Origin: Mycolicibacterium phocaicum | GTDB taxonomy: Bacteria; Actinomycetota; Actinomycetes; Mycobacteriales; Mycobacteriaceae | Assembly: GCF_010731115.1 (NCBI RefSeq) | Contig: NZ_AP022616.1 | Span: 4,960,001-5,024,000 of the forward strand | Reading direction: 5' to 3' | DNA length: 64,000 nucleotides | Shown here: positions 17,394 through 32,487 of the stretch, in pieces | Layout: each line of letters opens with the position of its first letter | Position numbering within the stretch: the first letter of the stretch is position 1 | Made by a program: the position numbers and the translations under genes | Notes under the pieces: generated by a model | Databases searched by the model: none | Told to the model about the DNA's origin: nothing | What the model saw: only the letters and a program-made list of their open reading frames with translations

Positions 17394-17722
17394 GCGGCGC
17401 GCCGCGCCATGTCCTTTCGGCCCCAGTCGCACAGCGCACCGAGCACCGGTTCCAGCGTCTTGCCGTATTCGGAGATCGAATAGTGCACGCACGGCGGCAC
17501 CGTGCCCGCGTCGTGGCGTTCGATGATGCCGTCGGCCACCAGTTCGTGCAGGTGCCGGATGAGCATGCGCTCCGTCATGTCGGGAATGCTGCGCCGGAGC
17601 TCGGCGGTGCGCATCGGCCCGTCGGCGAGCCGCCACAGGATGGTGCCCTTCCACCGGCCGTCGATCACCGACAGCGCGGCATCGATCGGGCACTCGCCGA
17701 TCTCCTTCTTCGACACCGCCAT
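17294..17722 (-). CDS. HxlR family transcriptional regulator
   Basis: A winged helix-turn-helix regulator of the HxlR family, 142 residues. It has the near-N-terminal Cys typical of the family (EIGECPIDAALSVIDGRWKGTILWRL) and the recognition segment SIPDMTERMLIRHLHELVADGIIER followed by the wing. The helix-turn-helix core ends near residue 112. The last ~30 residues are Ala/Pro/Ser rich and are read from DNA overlapping the ROK kinase gene on the other strand, probably a recently gained extension. It is divergent from a DUF1772 gene with direct repeats between them, so it probably controls that gene. Confidence 0.88.
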   Translation of the reverse strand: MAVSKKEIGECPIDAALSVIDGRWKGTILWRLADGPMRTAELRRSIPDMTERMLIRHLHELVADGIIERHDAGTVPPCVHYSISEYGKTLEPVLGALCDWGRKDMARRAAQLRHNAAAPTSPASPPSSAGTTRRPRRKLNPA

Positions 17723-17754
17723 GATGCGCTCCCGATCGTCTTTATGCTGACTAA

Positions 17755-17781
17755 TTTGTCAGTACCTTGTTATTTGTCAGT
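17755..17781. promoter_or_regulatory. direct repeats, candidate HxlR operator
   Basis: TTTGTCAGT occurs twice, at 17755-17763 and 17773-17781 (18 bases start to start), in the 80-base gap between the divergent hxlR-type gene and the DUF1772 gene. A partial inverted copy (TGACTAAT) lies immediately upstream. Spacing of almost two helical turns on one DNA face fits binding of a dimeric HxlR regulator. Confidence 0.55.
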
Positions 17782-17802
17782 GTAGTGACCAGGCTCGATG
17801 GC

Positions 17803-18252
17803 ATGGAGCACATTGCGCAGATTCTCACCGTGATCGTCGTTGGCACGCTCGTCGGCGTGGAATTCGGGGTCGCCGCGTTCAACAATCCGATCCTGGAACG
17901 GCTGCCCGATGACGCCTACCGGCAGGCGCGGGCGACGGGCAGCCGGATTCTCGGCACGGTGATGCCCTTCTGGTATGCCGCCGCGGCCGCACTGCTGATC
18001 GCAGGTGCGGTACTCGCCCCGGCGCCCGGCGCCATCGCCGCGGTGGTGTTGATGGCGGTGGTGATGGTGCTGACGCTGACCACGTTGGTCCCGATCAACA
18101 ACCGCGTCGCCGCGTGGGCGGGTGCCGGCCCCGACGAGGCGCCGACGAGTCGGGAGCTCGCCCACCGCTGGGACCGGTTGCACTGGGTGCGCGTGGTGGT
18201 GCTGTTGGTGGTGTTTGTGCTGGTAGCGCTTGCCTCGACGACGACGCTGTGA
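17803..18252 (+). CDS. DUF1772 family membrane protein (anthrone oxygenase-like)
   Basis: A 149-residue membrane protein with four hydrophobic segments (residues ~5-25, ~50-70, ~77-97 and ~127-147). It carries the family features NNPILERLP after the first helix and VPINNRVAAW after the third. DUF1772 proteins include cofactor-less anthrone oxygenases, but most are uncharacterised. ATG 17803 (MEHIAQIL) is preferred over an upstream start at 17767, which lies within the operator repeats. It is divergent from an HxlR regulator, a common arrangement for small redox-responsive genes. Confidence 0.8.
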   Translation: MEHIAQILTVIVVGTLVGVEFGVAAFNNPILERLPDDAYRQARATGSRILGTVMPFWYAAAAALLIAGAVLAPAPGAIAAVVLMAVVMVLTLTTLVPINNRVAAWAGAGPDEAPTSRELAHRWDRLHWVRVVVLLVVFVLVALASTTTL

Positions 18253-18278
18253 GCTGCCTGGGAGGGTAGCTCCCAAAG

Positions 18279-18297
18279 TTAGGCAAGACTTAGCTAA
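18279..18297. promoter_or_regulatory. IdeR-type iron box
   Basis: The 19 bases TTAGGCAAGACTTAGCTAA match the mycobacterial IdeR consensus (TTAGGTTAGGCTAACCTAA, from general knowledge) at 14 of 19 positions by my count, with both outer TTAG / CTAA arms intact. It lies 72 bases upstream of the formyltransferase start, where it would overlap the promoter. Prediction: repression of the downstream two-gene operon when iron is plentiful. Confidence 0.72.
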
Positions 18298-18368
18298 ATT
18301 GATCTTGTTTAACGGTGGGTGAACAAGTCGTCACACGCCGGCGGAATCAGACTTAGTGAGGTAATTGC

Positions 18369-19307
18369 ATGCGCGTCGTCTTCTTCGGTTTCCAGACGTG
18401 GGGGGTCAAGACGCTGCAAGCGCTGATCGATCTGGGGCACGACGTGCCGATGGTTGTCACGCACCCGACCAGCACAGAGTCGTACAAGGCGATCTTCTCG
18501 GACTCCGTCGAGGAGCTCGCCCGCGCGCACGACATCCCGGTCCACCTGACCATGCGGGCCGACCACGAGACCATCGACCTGGTCAAGCGCTCCGAACCCG
18601 ACGTCATCGTCGTCAACAGCTGGTACACGCGGATGACTGACGAGCTCTACGACCTGCCGCCCTACGGCACCCTGAACCTGCACGACTCCCTGCTGCCGAA
18701 GGGCACCGGCTTCTCACCGGTCATCTGGTCGCTGATCAGCGGGGAATCGCACATCGGCCTGACCATCCACCGCATGAACGCCGAGCTCGACGCCGGCGAC
18801 ATCCTGGTCCAGCGCTCGCTCTCGATCGGTCCCGGCGACACCGGCACCGAACTGGTGATGCGCGGCATCGACCTCATTCCGGGCGCTCTGGACGAAGCGC
18901 TGACCGCGCTGCAAGCGGGCACCGCACAGTGGCGGCCGCAGGACAAGGCCGAGCGGACCTACTTCCACAAGCGCGCCGAACGCGACAGCCTCATCGACTG
19001 GAGCTGGCCGGCCGACGATCTGGAGCGCCTCGTCCGCGCGCTGTCGGACCCCTACCCGCGCGCGTTCACCTTCTACCGCGGTGAGCGCATCGAAGTGCTC
19101 GAGGTCAAGGTCTCCCAAATCCGCTACGGCGGCACCCCCGGCCGCGTGATCGTGCAGGAGGGTGGCGGCGCGGTGGTGTGCGGCTCGAATGCCCACCGCG
19201 GCGGGAACCTCGGCCTGGTCATCACCCGGCTCCGCGCGGCCGACGGGGTGGAGCACGACGGAACGGAGTTCTTCCGCCGCGGCGGCTACCTCACCAGCGA
19301 GGCCTGA
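18369..19307 (+). CDS. formyltransferase, methionyl-tRNA formyltransferase/FxbA-like, iron-regulated
   Basis: A 312-residue N10-formyl-tetrahydrofolate-dependent formyltransferase. The N-terminal Rossmann domain (MRVVFFGFQTWGVKTLQAL) carries the catalytic triad of the family: Asn103 and His105 in TLNLHDSLLPKGTG and Asp144 in LDAGDILVQ. A C-terminal OB-like domain (residues ~205-305) follows, as in Fmt. It is not the housekeeping Fmt (no def or rsm neighbours). The upstream IdeR-type box suggests iron control, as for FxbA, the exochelin formyltransferase of M. smegmatis; that link is inference. The substrate would be the amine or hydroxylamine of an iron-scavenging peptide, or a sugar. The TupA-like gene follows after four bases. 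Confidence 0.8.
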   Translation: MRVVFFGFQTWGVKTLQALIDLGHDVPMVVTHPTSTESYKAIFSDSVEELARAHDIPVHLTMRADHETIDLVKRSEPDVIVVNSWYTRMTDELYDLPPYGTLNLHDSLLPKGTGFSPVIWSLISGESHIGLTIHRMNAELDAGDILVQRSLSIGPGDTGTELVMRGIDLIPGALDEALTALQAGTAQWRPQDKAERTYFHKRAERDSLIDWSWPADDLERLVRALSDPYPRAFTFYRGERIEVLEVKVSQIRYGGTPGRVIVQEGGGAVVCGSNAHRGGNLGLVITRLRAADGVEHDGTEFFRRGGYLTSEA

Positions 19308-19311
19308 ACCC

Positions 19312-20223
19312 GTGCCGCTGCTGACATACATCGCGACGCCGTCGTGGCTCATGTCCATCCGTCGCCGGCTGCTCGCGCTGATTCCGGTCCGGTTCCTGCG
19401 ACACGTCCTCTATCTCTTGATGATCCGCAAGCCCGGCAACTTCCGCGAGCCCGAGACCTTCAACGAGAAGGTGAACTGGCGCATCTTCCACGATCGTCGG
19501 GACCGGATCGTGCGGGCCTGCGACAAGATGTGGATGAAGGAGATGGCCCGCGCGGCGTACCCCGGCGCCGATCTCCGGATTCCTGCCACGTACTGGTGCG
19601 GCACCGACCTGCGGGACGCACCGGACCTGGCGGCCCTGCCGCCCTGGGTGCTCAAGCCCAACGCCAGCAGCGGCCAGGCGCTGTTCGGCCCCGATCCGCA
19701 AACGGATCTGGCCGCCCTGCGGGACCAGACCAGAAGCTGGTTCCAGGAGACGCCGCTGGAGCTCGGCGAGTGGGGCTACAGCCAGGCCCGCCCGGTGTTG
19801 TTGATAGAGAAACGCATCCCGACCCCGGACGGCGAAGCGCCCGTCGACTACAAGTTCTTCGTCTTCGACGGCCGCGTCGAGCTGATCCAGGTGAATCGCG
19901 GCCGCTTCGGGAAGCGGCAGACCACCACATTCCTGGACGCCGACTGGCGTCAACTGCCGGTGCGGTGGCGCATCCACCCCGTCGCCGTCGAAGAACGCCC
20001 GCTCGAACTGGACAAGATGCTGGAGATCGCGAGCGTGCTGGGCACCGGCTGGGATTTCATCCGCGTCGACCTCTATGCCGTCGACGGCGACGTATGGTTC
20101 GGCGAGTACACCCCGTACCCGGGGACGGGCATGCTGCGGTACGAGCCCATGAGCTTCGACCTCGAGCAGGGCCGGCACTGGCGGTTGCCGACACCGGACC
20201 AGGTCCGCCTGGGTCAGCCGTAG
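19312..20223 (+). CDS. TupA-like ATP-grasp family protein
   Basis: A 303-residue protein of the TupA-like ATP-grasp family, starting at GTG 19312, four bases after the formyltransferase stop. Family landmarks are ETFNEKVNWRIFHDRR near the N terminus, PPWVLKPNASSGQ (nucleotide-binding Lys and loop), DYKFFVFDGRVELIQVNRGRF, the metal-binding region GWDFIRVDLYAVDGDVWFGEYT, and a final PGTGMLRYEP. TupA itself acts in teichuronopeptide synthesis, joining amino acids by ATP-dependent carboxylate activation; most relatives are unassigned. Co-transcription with an iron-box-controlled formyltransferase suggests it joins or activates a building block in the same iron-responsive product. Confidence 0.78.
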   Translation: MPLLTYIATPSWLMSIRRRLLALIPVRFLRHVLYLLMIRKPGNFREPETFNEKVNWRIFHDRRDRIVRACDKMWMKEMARAAYPGADLRIPATYWCGTDLRDAPDLAALPPWVLKPNASSGQALFGPDPQTDLAALRDQTRSWFQETPLELGEWGYSQARPVLLIEKRIPTPDGEAPVDYKFFVFDGRVELIQVNRGRFGKRQTTTFLDADWRQLPVRWRIHPVAVEERPLELDKMLEIASVLGTGWDFIRVDLYAVDGDVWFGEYTPYPGTGMLRYEPMSFDLEQGRHWRLPTPDQVRLGQP

Positions 20224-20472
20224 TCTCACAGTCGCCGTTTTGGCTGATCGGCGGGCCATCGGCTACTCTTGTCCAGTTCCACCGAAGACCGTCGGTCACC
20301 AAGTAATTGGTTGAAGGTCCAGGCAACGCCTGGCGGCCCACGCAGGAGGACGAGGTTTTCAGAGTTTTGATTCTGCGCGCCCCGACCTTTCTGTGTCGGG
20401 GCGCTTTGCATTTCCGGACCGAATCCCCGGCAGTCTCCAGTGGGCCGATGAATACACCACAAGGAGGCATGT
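20224..20472 (+). ncRNA. ribosomal protein L10 leader RNA region
   Basis: The 249 bases before rplJ hold the expected L10 leader: conserved-looking unpaired segments (accaagtaattgg, then ggcccacgcaggagg) around short stems, followed by a terminator-like hairpin (20377-20404) and the rplJ ribosome binding site (AAGGAGG, 20461-20467). In bacteria this leader binds the L10-(L7/L12) complex and lowers expression of rplJ-rplL. The promoter should lie at the left of this interval; I cannot fix its boxes. Confidence 0.7.
20377..20404 (+). terminator. attenuator hairpin in the L10 leader
   Basis: Ten-base perfect stem (GCGCCCCGAC, 20377-20386; GTCGGGGCGC, 20395-20404) with an eight-base loop and a short T run after it, 69 bases before rplJ. 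This is the position of a conditional terminator in a leader controlled by L10. Confidence 0.75.
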
Positions 20473-21000
20473 ATGGCCACGGCTGATAAAGCCACTGCGG
20501 TCGCTGACATCGCCGAACAGTTCAAGGCCTCGACGGCCACTGTCGTGACCGAGTACCGCGGTCTGACGGTTGCCAATCTCGCCGAGCTGCGTCGTTCCCT
20601 CGGTGCTTCGACGACCTACACGGTCGCCAAGAACACCCTGGTCAAGCGCGCCGCCTCGGAGGCCGGGATCGAAGGCCTCGACGACCTGTTCGCAGGTCCG
20701 ACCGCCATCGCGTTCATCACCGGCGAGCCGGTCGATGCCGCGAAGGCACTCAAGAAGTTCGCGAAGGATCACAAGCAGCTCGTCATCAAGGGCGGCTACA
20801 TGGACGGCGCTGCGCTGTCCGTGGCCCAGGTCGAGAAGATCGCCGACCTCGAGTCGCGCGAAGTGCTGCTGTCCAAGCTGGCCGGCGCCCTCAAGGCGAA
20901 GCAGTCCCAGGCCGCGGCGCTGTTCGTTGCGCCCGCGTCCCAGGTTGCGCGCCTGGCGGCCGCGCTGCAGGACAAGAAGGCCGCCGAACCGGCTGCCTGA
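20473..21000 (+). CDS. rplJ: 50S ribosomal protein L10
   Basis: L10 of the large ribosomal subunit, 175 residues, anchors the L7/L12 stalk. It shows the family opening [28 protein letters not shown], the [13 protein letters not shown] rRNA-binding segment, and an Ala-rich C-terminal helix ([19 protein letters not shown]) that binds L7/L12 dimers. ATG 20473 is preceded by a strong AAGGAGG. It is the first gene of the rplJ-rplL operon and is preceded by an L10 leader with an attenuator hairpin. Confidence 0.98.
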   Translation: MATADKATAVADIAEQFKASTATVVTEYRGLTVANLAELRRSLGASTTYTVAKNTLVKRAASEAGIEGLDDLFAGPTAIAFITGEPVDAAKALKKFAKDHKQLVIKGGYMDGAALSVAQVEKIADLESREVLLSKLAGALKAKQSQAAALFVAPASQVARLAAALQDKKAAEPAA

Positions 21001-21045
21001 CCCACCCCACATCCACAAAAGAAGTAATAAGGAAGGACCATTCAC

Positions 21046-21432
21046 ATGGCCAAGCTGTCCACCGAAGAACTGCTCGACGCGTTCAAGGAAATGACCCTGC
21101 TGGAGCTCTCGGAGTTCGTGAAGCAGTTCGAGGAGACCTTCGACGTCACCGCCGCCGCTCCGGTCGCCGTTGCCGCCGCCGGTGCCGCTCCCGCCGCCGC
21201 TGAGGCCGCCGAAGAGCAGTCCGAGTTCGACGTCATCCTCGAGGGTGCCGGCGACAAGAAGATCGGCGTCATCAAGGTCGTCCGCGAGATCGTTTCCGGC
21301 CTGGGCCTGAAGGAAGCCAAGGACCTGGTCGACGGCGCCCCCAAGCCGCTGCTGGAGAAGGTCTCGAAGGAGGCCGCCGAGGACGCCAAGGCCAAGCTCG
21401 AGGCCGCCGGCGCATCGGTGTCCGTCAAGTAA
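21046..21432 (+). CDS. rplL: 50S ribosomal protein L7/L12
   Basis: The stalk protein that recruits elongation factors, 128 residues. The N-terminal dimerisation helices ([20 protein letters not shown]), the Ala-rich hinge (~35-55) and the C-terminal domain with [29 protein letters not shown] are all present. It follows rplJ after 45 bases with its own AAGGAAGGA site and ends at a strong hairpin (21454-21482). Confidence 0.98.
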   Translation: MAKLSTEELLDAFKEMTLLELSEFVKQFEETFDVTAAAPVAVAAAGAAPAAAEAAEEQSEFDVILEGAGDKKIGVIKVVREIVSGLGLKEAKDLVDGAPKPLLEKVSKEAAEDAKAKLEAAGASVSVK

Positions 21433-21453
21433 GTTCGCCAGAACTGACGTTTT

Positions 21454-21482
21454 CCCCCGGAGTCCAGCACGGACTCCGGGGG
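21454..21482 (+). terminator. rplJ-rplL operon terminator
   Basis: Perfect 12-base stem (CCCCCGGAGTCC, 21454-21465; GGACTCCGGGGG, 21471-21482) with a five-base loop and a T-rich tail (atttcgctttt). Confidence 0.9.
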
Positions 21483-21691
21483 ATTTCGCTTTTCAGGGGA
21501 TATAAATCGGGGCATTTCGAGCCGTTCGGGGGACGATGGGGTAGTTGGCTCCGCGTCCATCAGGGTGACTTTTCGGCGGGCCGTCCGATAGTTGGAACAA
21601 GGTGCAACAGCTCGCGATCGATGCGCTACAGTGACTCAAGCCACAGGCAGGGCAGCAAATGGCGCGCGAGCGCTGGCGGAAGGGATCTCAC

Positions 21692-22714
21692 ATGGGCGTC
21701 CAAATCGACGTGACGGGACTGAGTAAGTCCTTTGGGTCGTCGAAGATCTGGGAAGACGTCACTTTGACCATCCCCGCCGGCGAGGTCAGCGTCATGCTGG
21801 GCCCGTCCGGTACCGGTAAGTCTGTGTTCCTGAAGTCGCTCATCGGCCTGCTGCGTCCCGAGCGCGGTTCGATCGTCATCGACGGCACCAACATCATCGA
21901 GTGCTCGGCCAAGGAGCTCTACGAGATCCGCACCCTGTTCGGTGTGCTGTTCCAGGACGGCGCGCTGTTCGGTTCGATGAACATCTACGACAACACGGCC
22001 TTCCCGCTGCGCGAGCACACCAAGAAGTCCGAGTCCGAGATCCGCAAGATCGTCATGGAGAAGCTGGACGTCGTGGGTATGCCCAACGACGGTCACAAGT
22101 TCCCGGGCGAAATCTCCGGTGGTATGCGCAAGCGTGCCGGCCTGGCCCGCGCCCTCGTGCTCGACCCCAAGATCATCCTGGTCGACGAGCCGGACTCCGG
22201 TCTGGACCCGGTCCGTACCGCTTACCTGTCGCAGCTGCTGATCGACATCAACGCCCAGATCGACGCCACGGTCCTGATCGTGACGCACAACATCAACATC
22301 GTGCGTACGGTGCCGGACAACATCGGCATGCTCTACCGCAAGCACCTGGTCATGTTCGGCCCCCGCGAGGTGCTGCTGACCAGTGAGGAGCCCGCGGTCA
22401 AGCAGTTCCTCAACGGTCGTCGTATCGGCCCCATCGGTATGTCCGAGGAGAAGGACGCCGCGACCGCGGCCGCCGAGCAGGCCGCGATCGATGCCGGTCA
22501 CTCCGATGGTGGTGTCGAGGAGATCGAGGGCGTGCCGCCGCAGATCGAGGTGACCCCGGGTATGCCGGTCCGCCAGGCCGTCGCTCGTCGTCAGGCTCGC
22601 GTGCGGTCGATCCTGCACACCCTGCCGCCCGCCGCGCAGGCCGCCATTCTCGAGGACCTCAACAAGAACGGCCACGCCGACGACCCGGTGACAGCTCAGA
22701 TTCCGCGGGCCTGA
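21692..22714 (+). CDS. mceG: MCE-system ABC transporter ATPase Mkl/MceG
   Basis: The ATPase that energises the Mce lipid/sterol importers of mycobacteria, at the inner face of the membrane. It shows Walker A GPSGTGKS (~residues 38-45), the signature FPGEISGGMRKRAGLARAL, Walker B IILVDEPDSGLDP and a switch His in VTHN. The C-terminal extension (after ~residue 245, with VEEIEGVPPQIEVTPGMP) is typical of MceG rather than of general ABC ATPases. ATG 21692 (MGVQIDVTGLSKSFG) is chosen over 21659 because GGAAGGG lies at a suitable distance and homologs begin this way. It stands alone between rplL and rpoB with a strong terminator behind it; in M. tuberculosis two other genes intervene after rplL. 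Confidence 0.93.
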   Translation: MGVQIDVTGLSKSFGSSKIWEDVTLTIPAGEVSVMLGPSGTGKSVFLKSLIGLLRPERGSIVIDGTNIIECSAKELYEIRTLFGVLFQDGALFGSMNIYDNTAFPLREHTKKSESEIRKIVMEKLDVVGMPNDGHKFPGEISGGMRKRAGLARALVLDPKIILVDEPDSGLDPVRTAYLSQLLIDINAQIDATVLIVTHNINIVRTVPDNIGMLYRKHLVMFGPREVLLTSEEPAVKQFLNGRRIGPIGMSEEKDAATAAAEQAAIDAGHSDGGVEEIEGVPPQIEVTPGMPVRQAVARRQARVRSILHTLPPAAQAAILEDLNKNGHADDPVTAQIPRA

Positions 22715-22729
22715 TCCGCAGAACAGCGA

Positions 22730-22767
22730 AAATCGCGCCCGGGCTGAAACCAGCCCGGGCGCGATTT
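22730..22767 (+). terminator. mceG terminator
   Basis: Perfect 17-base stem (22730-22746 with 22751-22767), four-base AAAC loop, then TTGTTTTC. Confidence 0.92.
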
Positions 22768-23324
22768 GTTTTCGGCGAACGTGCGAACAGGCCGCGAAAT
22801 CCGCGCTCCGCAGGCGCGGTGTGCACGCTCGGAGGCGGTGTGCGGGGACGCGCGGCCGGTGATCTTGGTCACGGCGCGTCCGCCGGCGGCGGCGTGCGGG
22901 TGGCGCCGCGCGGCCTGCTGCGTCACGATGAGAGCGCCCCGGTTCGCCATTTGCCGGCAAAACTCCACACCAAACACCGTGGCAAGTCTTGACTGGCGCC
23001 CGCAAACGGGCCAATCTGTTGGGCAGCATGTATTCGAGGGTTTTGTTAATGGGTTCAGACGCCAGCCAGCGTTATCCGTTAAAACTCTCTTCAAGCATGC
23101 CGTGGTTGAGGAATGCGCCGTCCTACGCTAATGTTGGACGTTGCGCTGGCTGCATCCTGCCCACCTCACCCGCACCTGACACCTTCTAGCCTGAGTCTTG
23201 CTCAGTGATCTAGACGCGTGCCCTGTGTCTTGTAAGGCCCGGACTGTGAGAACGCCAGCCGGACCGACGCAGATAGAGCGGCAATTCGGACCGGTTTCGA
23301 CCGGCACCGGAATGGTCGCATCAG
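22768..23324 (+). other. rpoB upstream region with promoter and long leader
   Basis: About 557 bases without a convincing gene (open frames here have no recognisable protein character). The first ~210 bases are GC-rich; the rest is less so, as expected of promoter DNA. The best promoter candidate is TTGAGG (23106-23111), 17 bases, TAATGT (23129-23134), fitting the mycobacterial SigA TANNNT form. A second possible -35 (TTGACT, 22989-22994) has no good partner. A leader stem, TCTAG + CTGAG / CTCAG + CTAGA, lies at 23185-23214. The promoter would give an untranslated leader of ~180 bases before rpoB. Confidence 0.55.
23106..23134 (+). promoter_or_regulatory. putative rpoBC promoter
   Basis: TTGAGG (-35) and TAATGT (-10) separated by 17 bases, about 190 bases upstream of the rpoB start. 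Chosen by match to the TTGNNN/TANNNT pattern only. Confidence 0.4.
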
Positions 23325-26828
<3,504 letters not shown>

Positions 26829-26843
26829 ACCGTCCGCCCGTAG

Positions 26844-30845
<4,002 letters not shown>

Positions 30846-30852
30846 CTGGTCA

Positions 30853-30915
30853 CGCGGGGAGGCTTCCCCGCGAGCACGTGAACGTCCCCGACACTGCAAA
30901 GTGTCGGGGACGTTC
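30853..30915 (+). terminator. tandem hairpin terminators after rpoC
   Basis: The first hairpin is CGCGGGGA (30853-30860) with TCCCCGCG (30865-30872). The second has perfect 16-base arms (30880-30895 and 30900-30915) with a GCAA loop. The second lies 41 bases before the next coding start and separates rpoBC from the lipoprotein operon. Confidence 0.85.
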
Positions 30916-30955
30916 GCGTATCCGTGCGAGACTGTCCCCGGGGGAGGGGACTATC

Positions 30956-31714
30956 TTGCGACTGCAATTGTTCATGGCTGCTGTCCTTCTGGTGGCGCCG
31001 ACCGCGGGGTGCGGCTCGGACGGCAACAGCAGCACACAGACGACGACATCGACGTCGGCATCGAGCGCGCCGGCGACCACGAGCGCGCCGCCACCGCCAT
31101 CACCGCCGCCACCGCCACCCGGACCGTTGGTGCAGATGGACCAACTCAAAAGCGTGATGGCCGAACCGAATCAGGTCAGTGCGGCGGTCAATGTGCCGAA
31201 TCTCGGGGTCAGCGAAAGCCACGACTCGCTGTCGCTGCTGCCTGACGATTACGTCTCCGACATGACGTGTGTGGGGGCGGTCGCTGATGCGGCCATCCAG
31301 CCGTACGCGGAGAGCCCCGTCGTACTGGTGCGCACGCAGGACTATGCGCCGCCCGACGGTTCGGCCGGCTTCTCGGCCATCGCCTCGGCGATCCTCTACG
31401 AAAACGCCCAGGACGCCCAGGACCAGGTCGCGGCGACCGTCAAGGGCTGGCAGGGGTGCGCGGGCAAGTCGGTTCAGGTCAAGACGGTGCCGCCGGCCAC
31501 GTATGCGATCGGCACCCCGGCTGTGACGGGTGGTGTGCAGACTCTGGTCAACAACCGCACAGCGCCGCCCGAGCCCGGCGGGGCCTGTGGTCGCGGCATC
31601 ACCTTCCGCAGCAACGTCGTCGTCGACGTGACGGTGTGTGGCGGTGACCCCGCGTCGGTCGGCCCCAACGCCGCGGCGGTGGCCAATCTCATTGCCGGAA
31701 GGGTGCCGGCATGA
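30956..31714 (+). CDS. lipoprotein with PknH-like extracellular sensor domain
   Basis: A 252-residue exported lipoprotein. TTG 30956 gives MRLQLFMAAVLLVAPTAGCGS, with the lipobox Cys at residue 19, after a GGGGGAGGGGA ribosome site. A Thr/Ser/Pro linker with a long run of Pro (~residues 22-58) leads to a PknH-like sensor domain: the SVMAEPNQVSAAVNVP opening, YVSDMTCVGAV, a paired Cys pattern (MTCVG, WQGCAGK, GGACGRG, VTVCGG) and terminal ANLIAGRVP helix. Such domains occur on Ser/Thr kinases PknH or alone as lipoproteins; ligand unknown. The next gene, overlapping by four bases, encodes a second lipoprotein of the same class. Confidence 0.82.
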   Translation: MRLQLFMAAVLLVAPTAGCGSDGNSSTQTTTSTSASSAPATTSAPPPPSPPPPPPGPLVQMDQLKSVMAEPNQVSAAVNVPNLGVSESHDSLSLLPDDYVSDMTCVGAVADAAIQPYAESPVVLVRTQDYAPPDGSAGFSAIASAILYENAQDAQDQVAATVKGWQGCAGKSVQVKTVPPATYAIGTPAVTGGVQTLVNNRTAPPEPGGACGRGITFRSNVVVDVTVCGGDPASVGPNAAAVANLIAGRVPA

Positions 31715-32433
31715 CGAATCTTTCGGTAAAGCATTGCGCACCAATGGTTTTAGTGGCAAGCGTCATGGTCACGCTGTTGACGTCGTGCAGTACGTCGGTC
31801 GGTGGTAACCCCACCGCGGCACCCCAGGCTGTTCCGTCGGCGACGACCAGCGCGGTCGCGGCGCCGCCACCCGGCGCGGACCTGCAGCCCGTCGTCCTGC
31901 CTGTCGACGATCTCCGGCGCATGATGAACGACCCTTCCCTGGTCAAGACCGCGACGTGGCGGCACCCGGGCGTCGGTTTGAGCATCACGTTCACCCCGCC
32001 GCAGTGCAGTGTCGTCACCTCCAACGGCCTCCATGCGGCACTCGACGGCAGCGGGCAGACCGGCGTCTACTACGTCAACTACCTCAGCACCGCATCGCCG
32101 ATGGTGCAGGTGAGTGAGGGCGTTGTCGGGTTCCCCGATCCCGCTGCGGCGCATGCCTGGATCGCCGCGCAGCAGGCCGTCTGGCAGCAGTGCGCCGACA
32201 TCGACGTCGGGCTGACGGTCGCCGGTCAGTCCGGTACCCAACACACGCGTGCGCTGCAGGCCACCGGAGACACGTTGTCGATGCAGTCCGCGGTGGTGGG
32301 GGCCAACACCCAATGCACGCGGACCATGGCGGCCAGGAACCGTGTCGTCGTCGACAACCTGGTGTGTTCGCCCGATCCGGCGGGCGCGGCGACTGCCATC
32401 GTGAACGGCATGCTCGACAGGGTCCCGCGGTAG
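31711..32433 (+). CDS. second PknH-like sensor-domain lipoprotein
   Basis: A 240-residue lipoprotein starting in an ATGA overlap with the previous gene. The signal peptide ends in the lipobox LLTSC (Cys near residue 26), followed by a short Ala/Pro/Thr linker. The sensor domain shares the layout of its neighbour: PVDDLRRMMNDPSLV, PQCSVVTSNGL, WQQCADIDVGL, NTQCTRTMAARNRVVVDNLVC and the final AATAIVNGMLDRVP helix, with four Cys that would form two disulfides. The tight coupling and shared domain suggest a duplicated pair acting together on the cell surface. No kinase gene adjoins. Confidence 0.82.
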   Translation: MTNLSVKHCAPMVLVASVMVTLLTSCSTSVGGNPTAAPQAVPSATTSAVAAPPPGADLQPVVLPVDDLRRMMNDPSLVKTATWRHPGVGLSITFTPPQCSVVTSNGLHAALDGSGQTGVYYVNYLSTASPMVQVSEGVVGFPDPAAAHAWIAAQQAVWQQCADIDVGLTVAGQSGTQHTRALQATGDTLSMQSAVVGANTQCTRTMAARNRVVVDNLVCSPDPAGAATAIVNGMLDRVPR

Positions 32434-32487
32434 ACGGGTCTCGGTAGGCGAGCTGATTCACCGCCGTGGCCAACTAGGCTGGGCGCC

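Noticed and set aside
22766..23131. 121-codon open frame between mceG and rpoB
   Set aside because: Begins inside the mceG terminator, has unusual Cys/Arg composition, no ribosome site, and occupies the region expected for the rpoB promoter.
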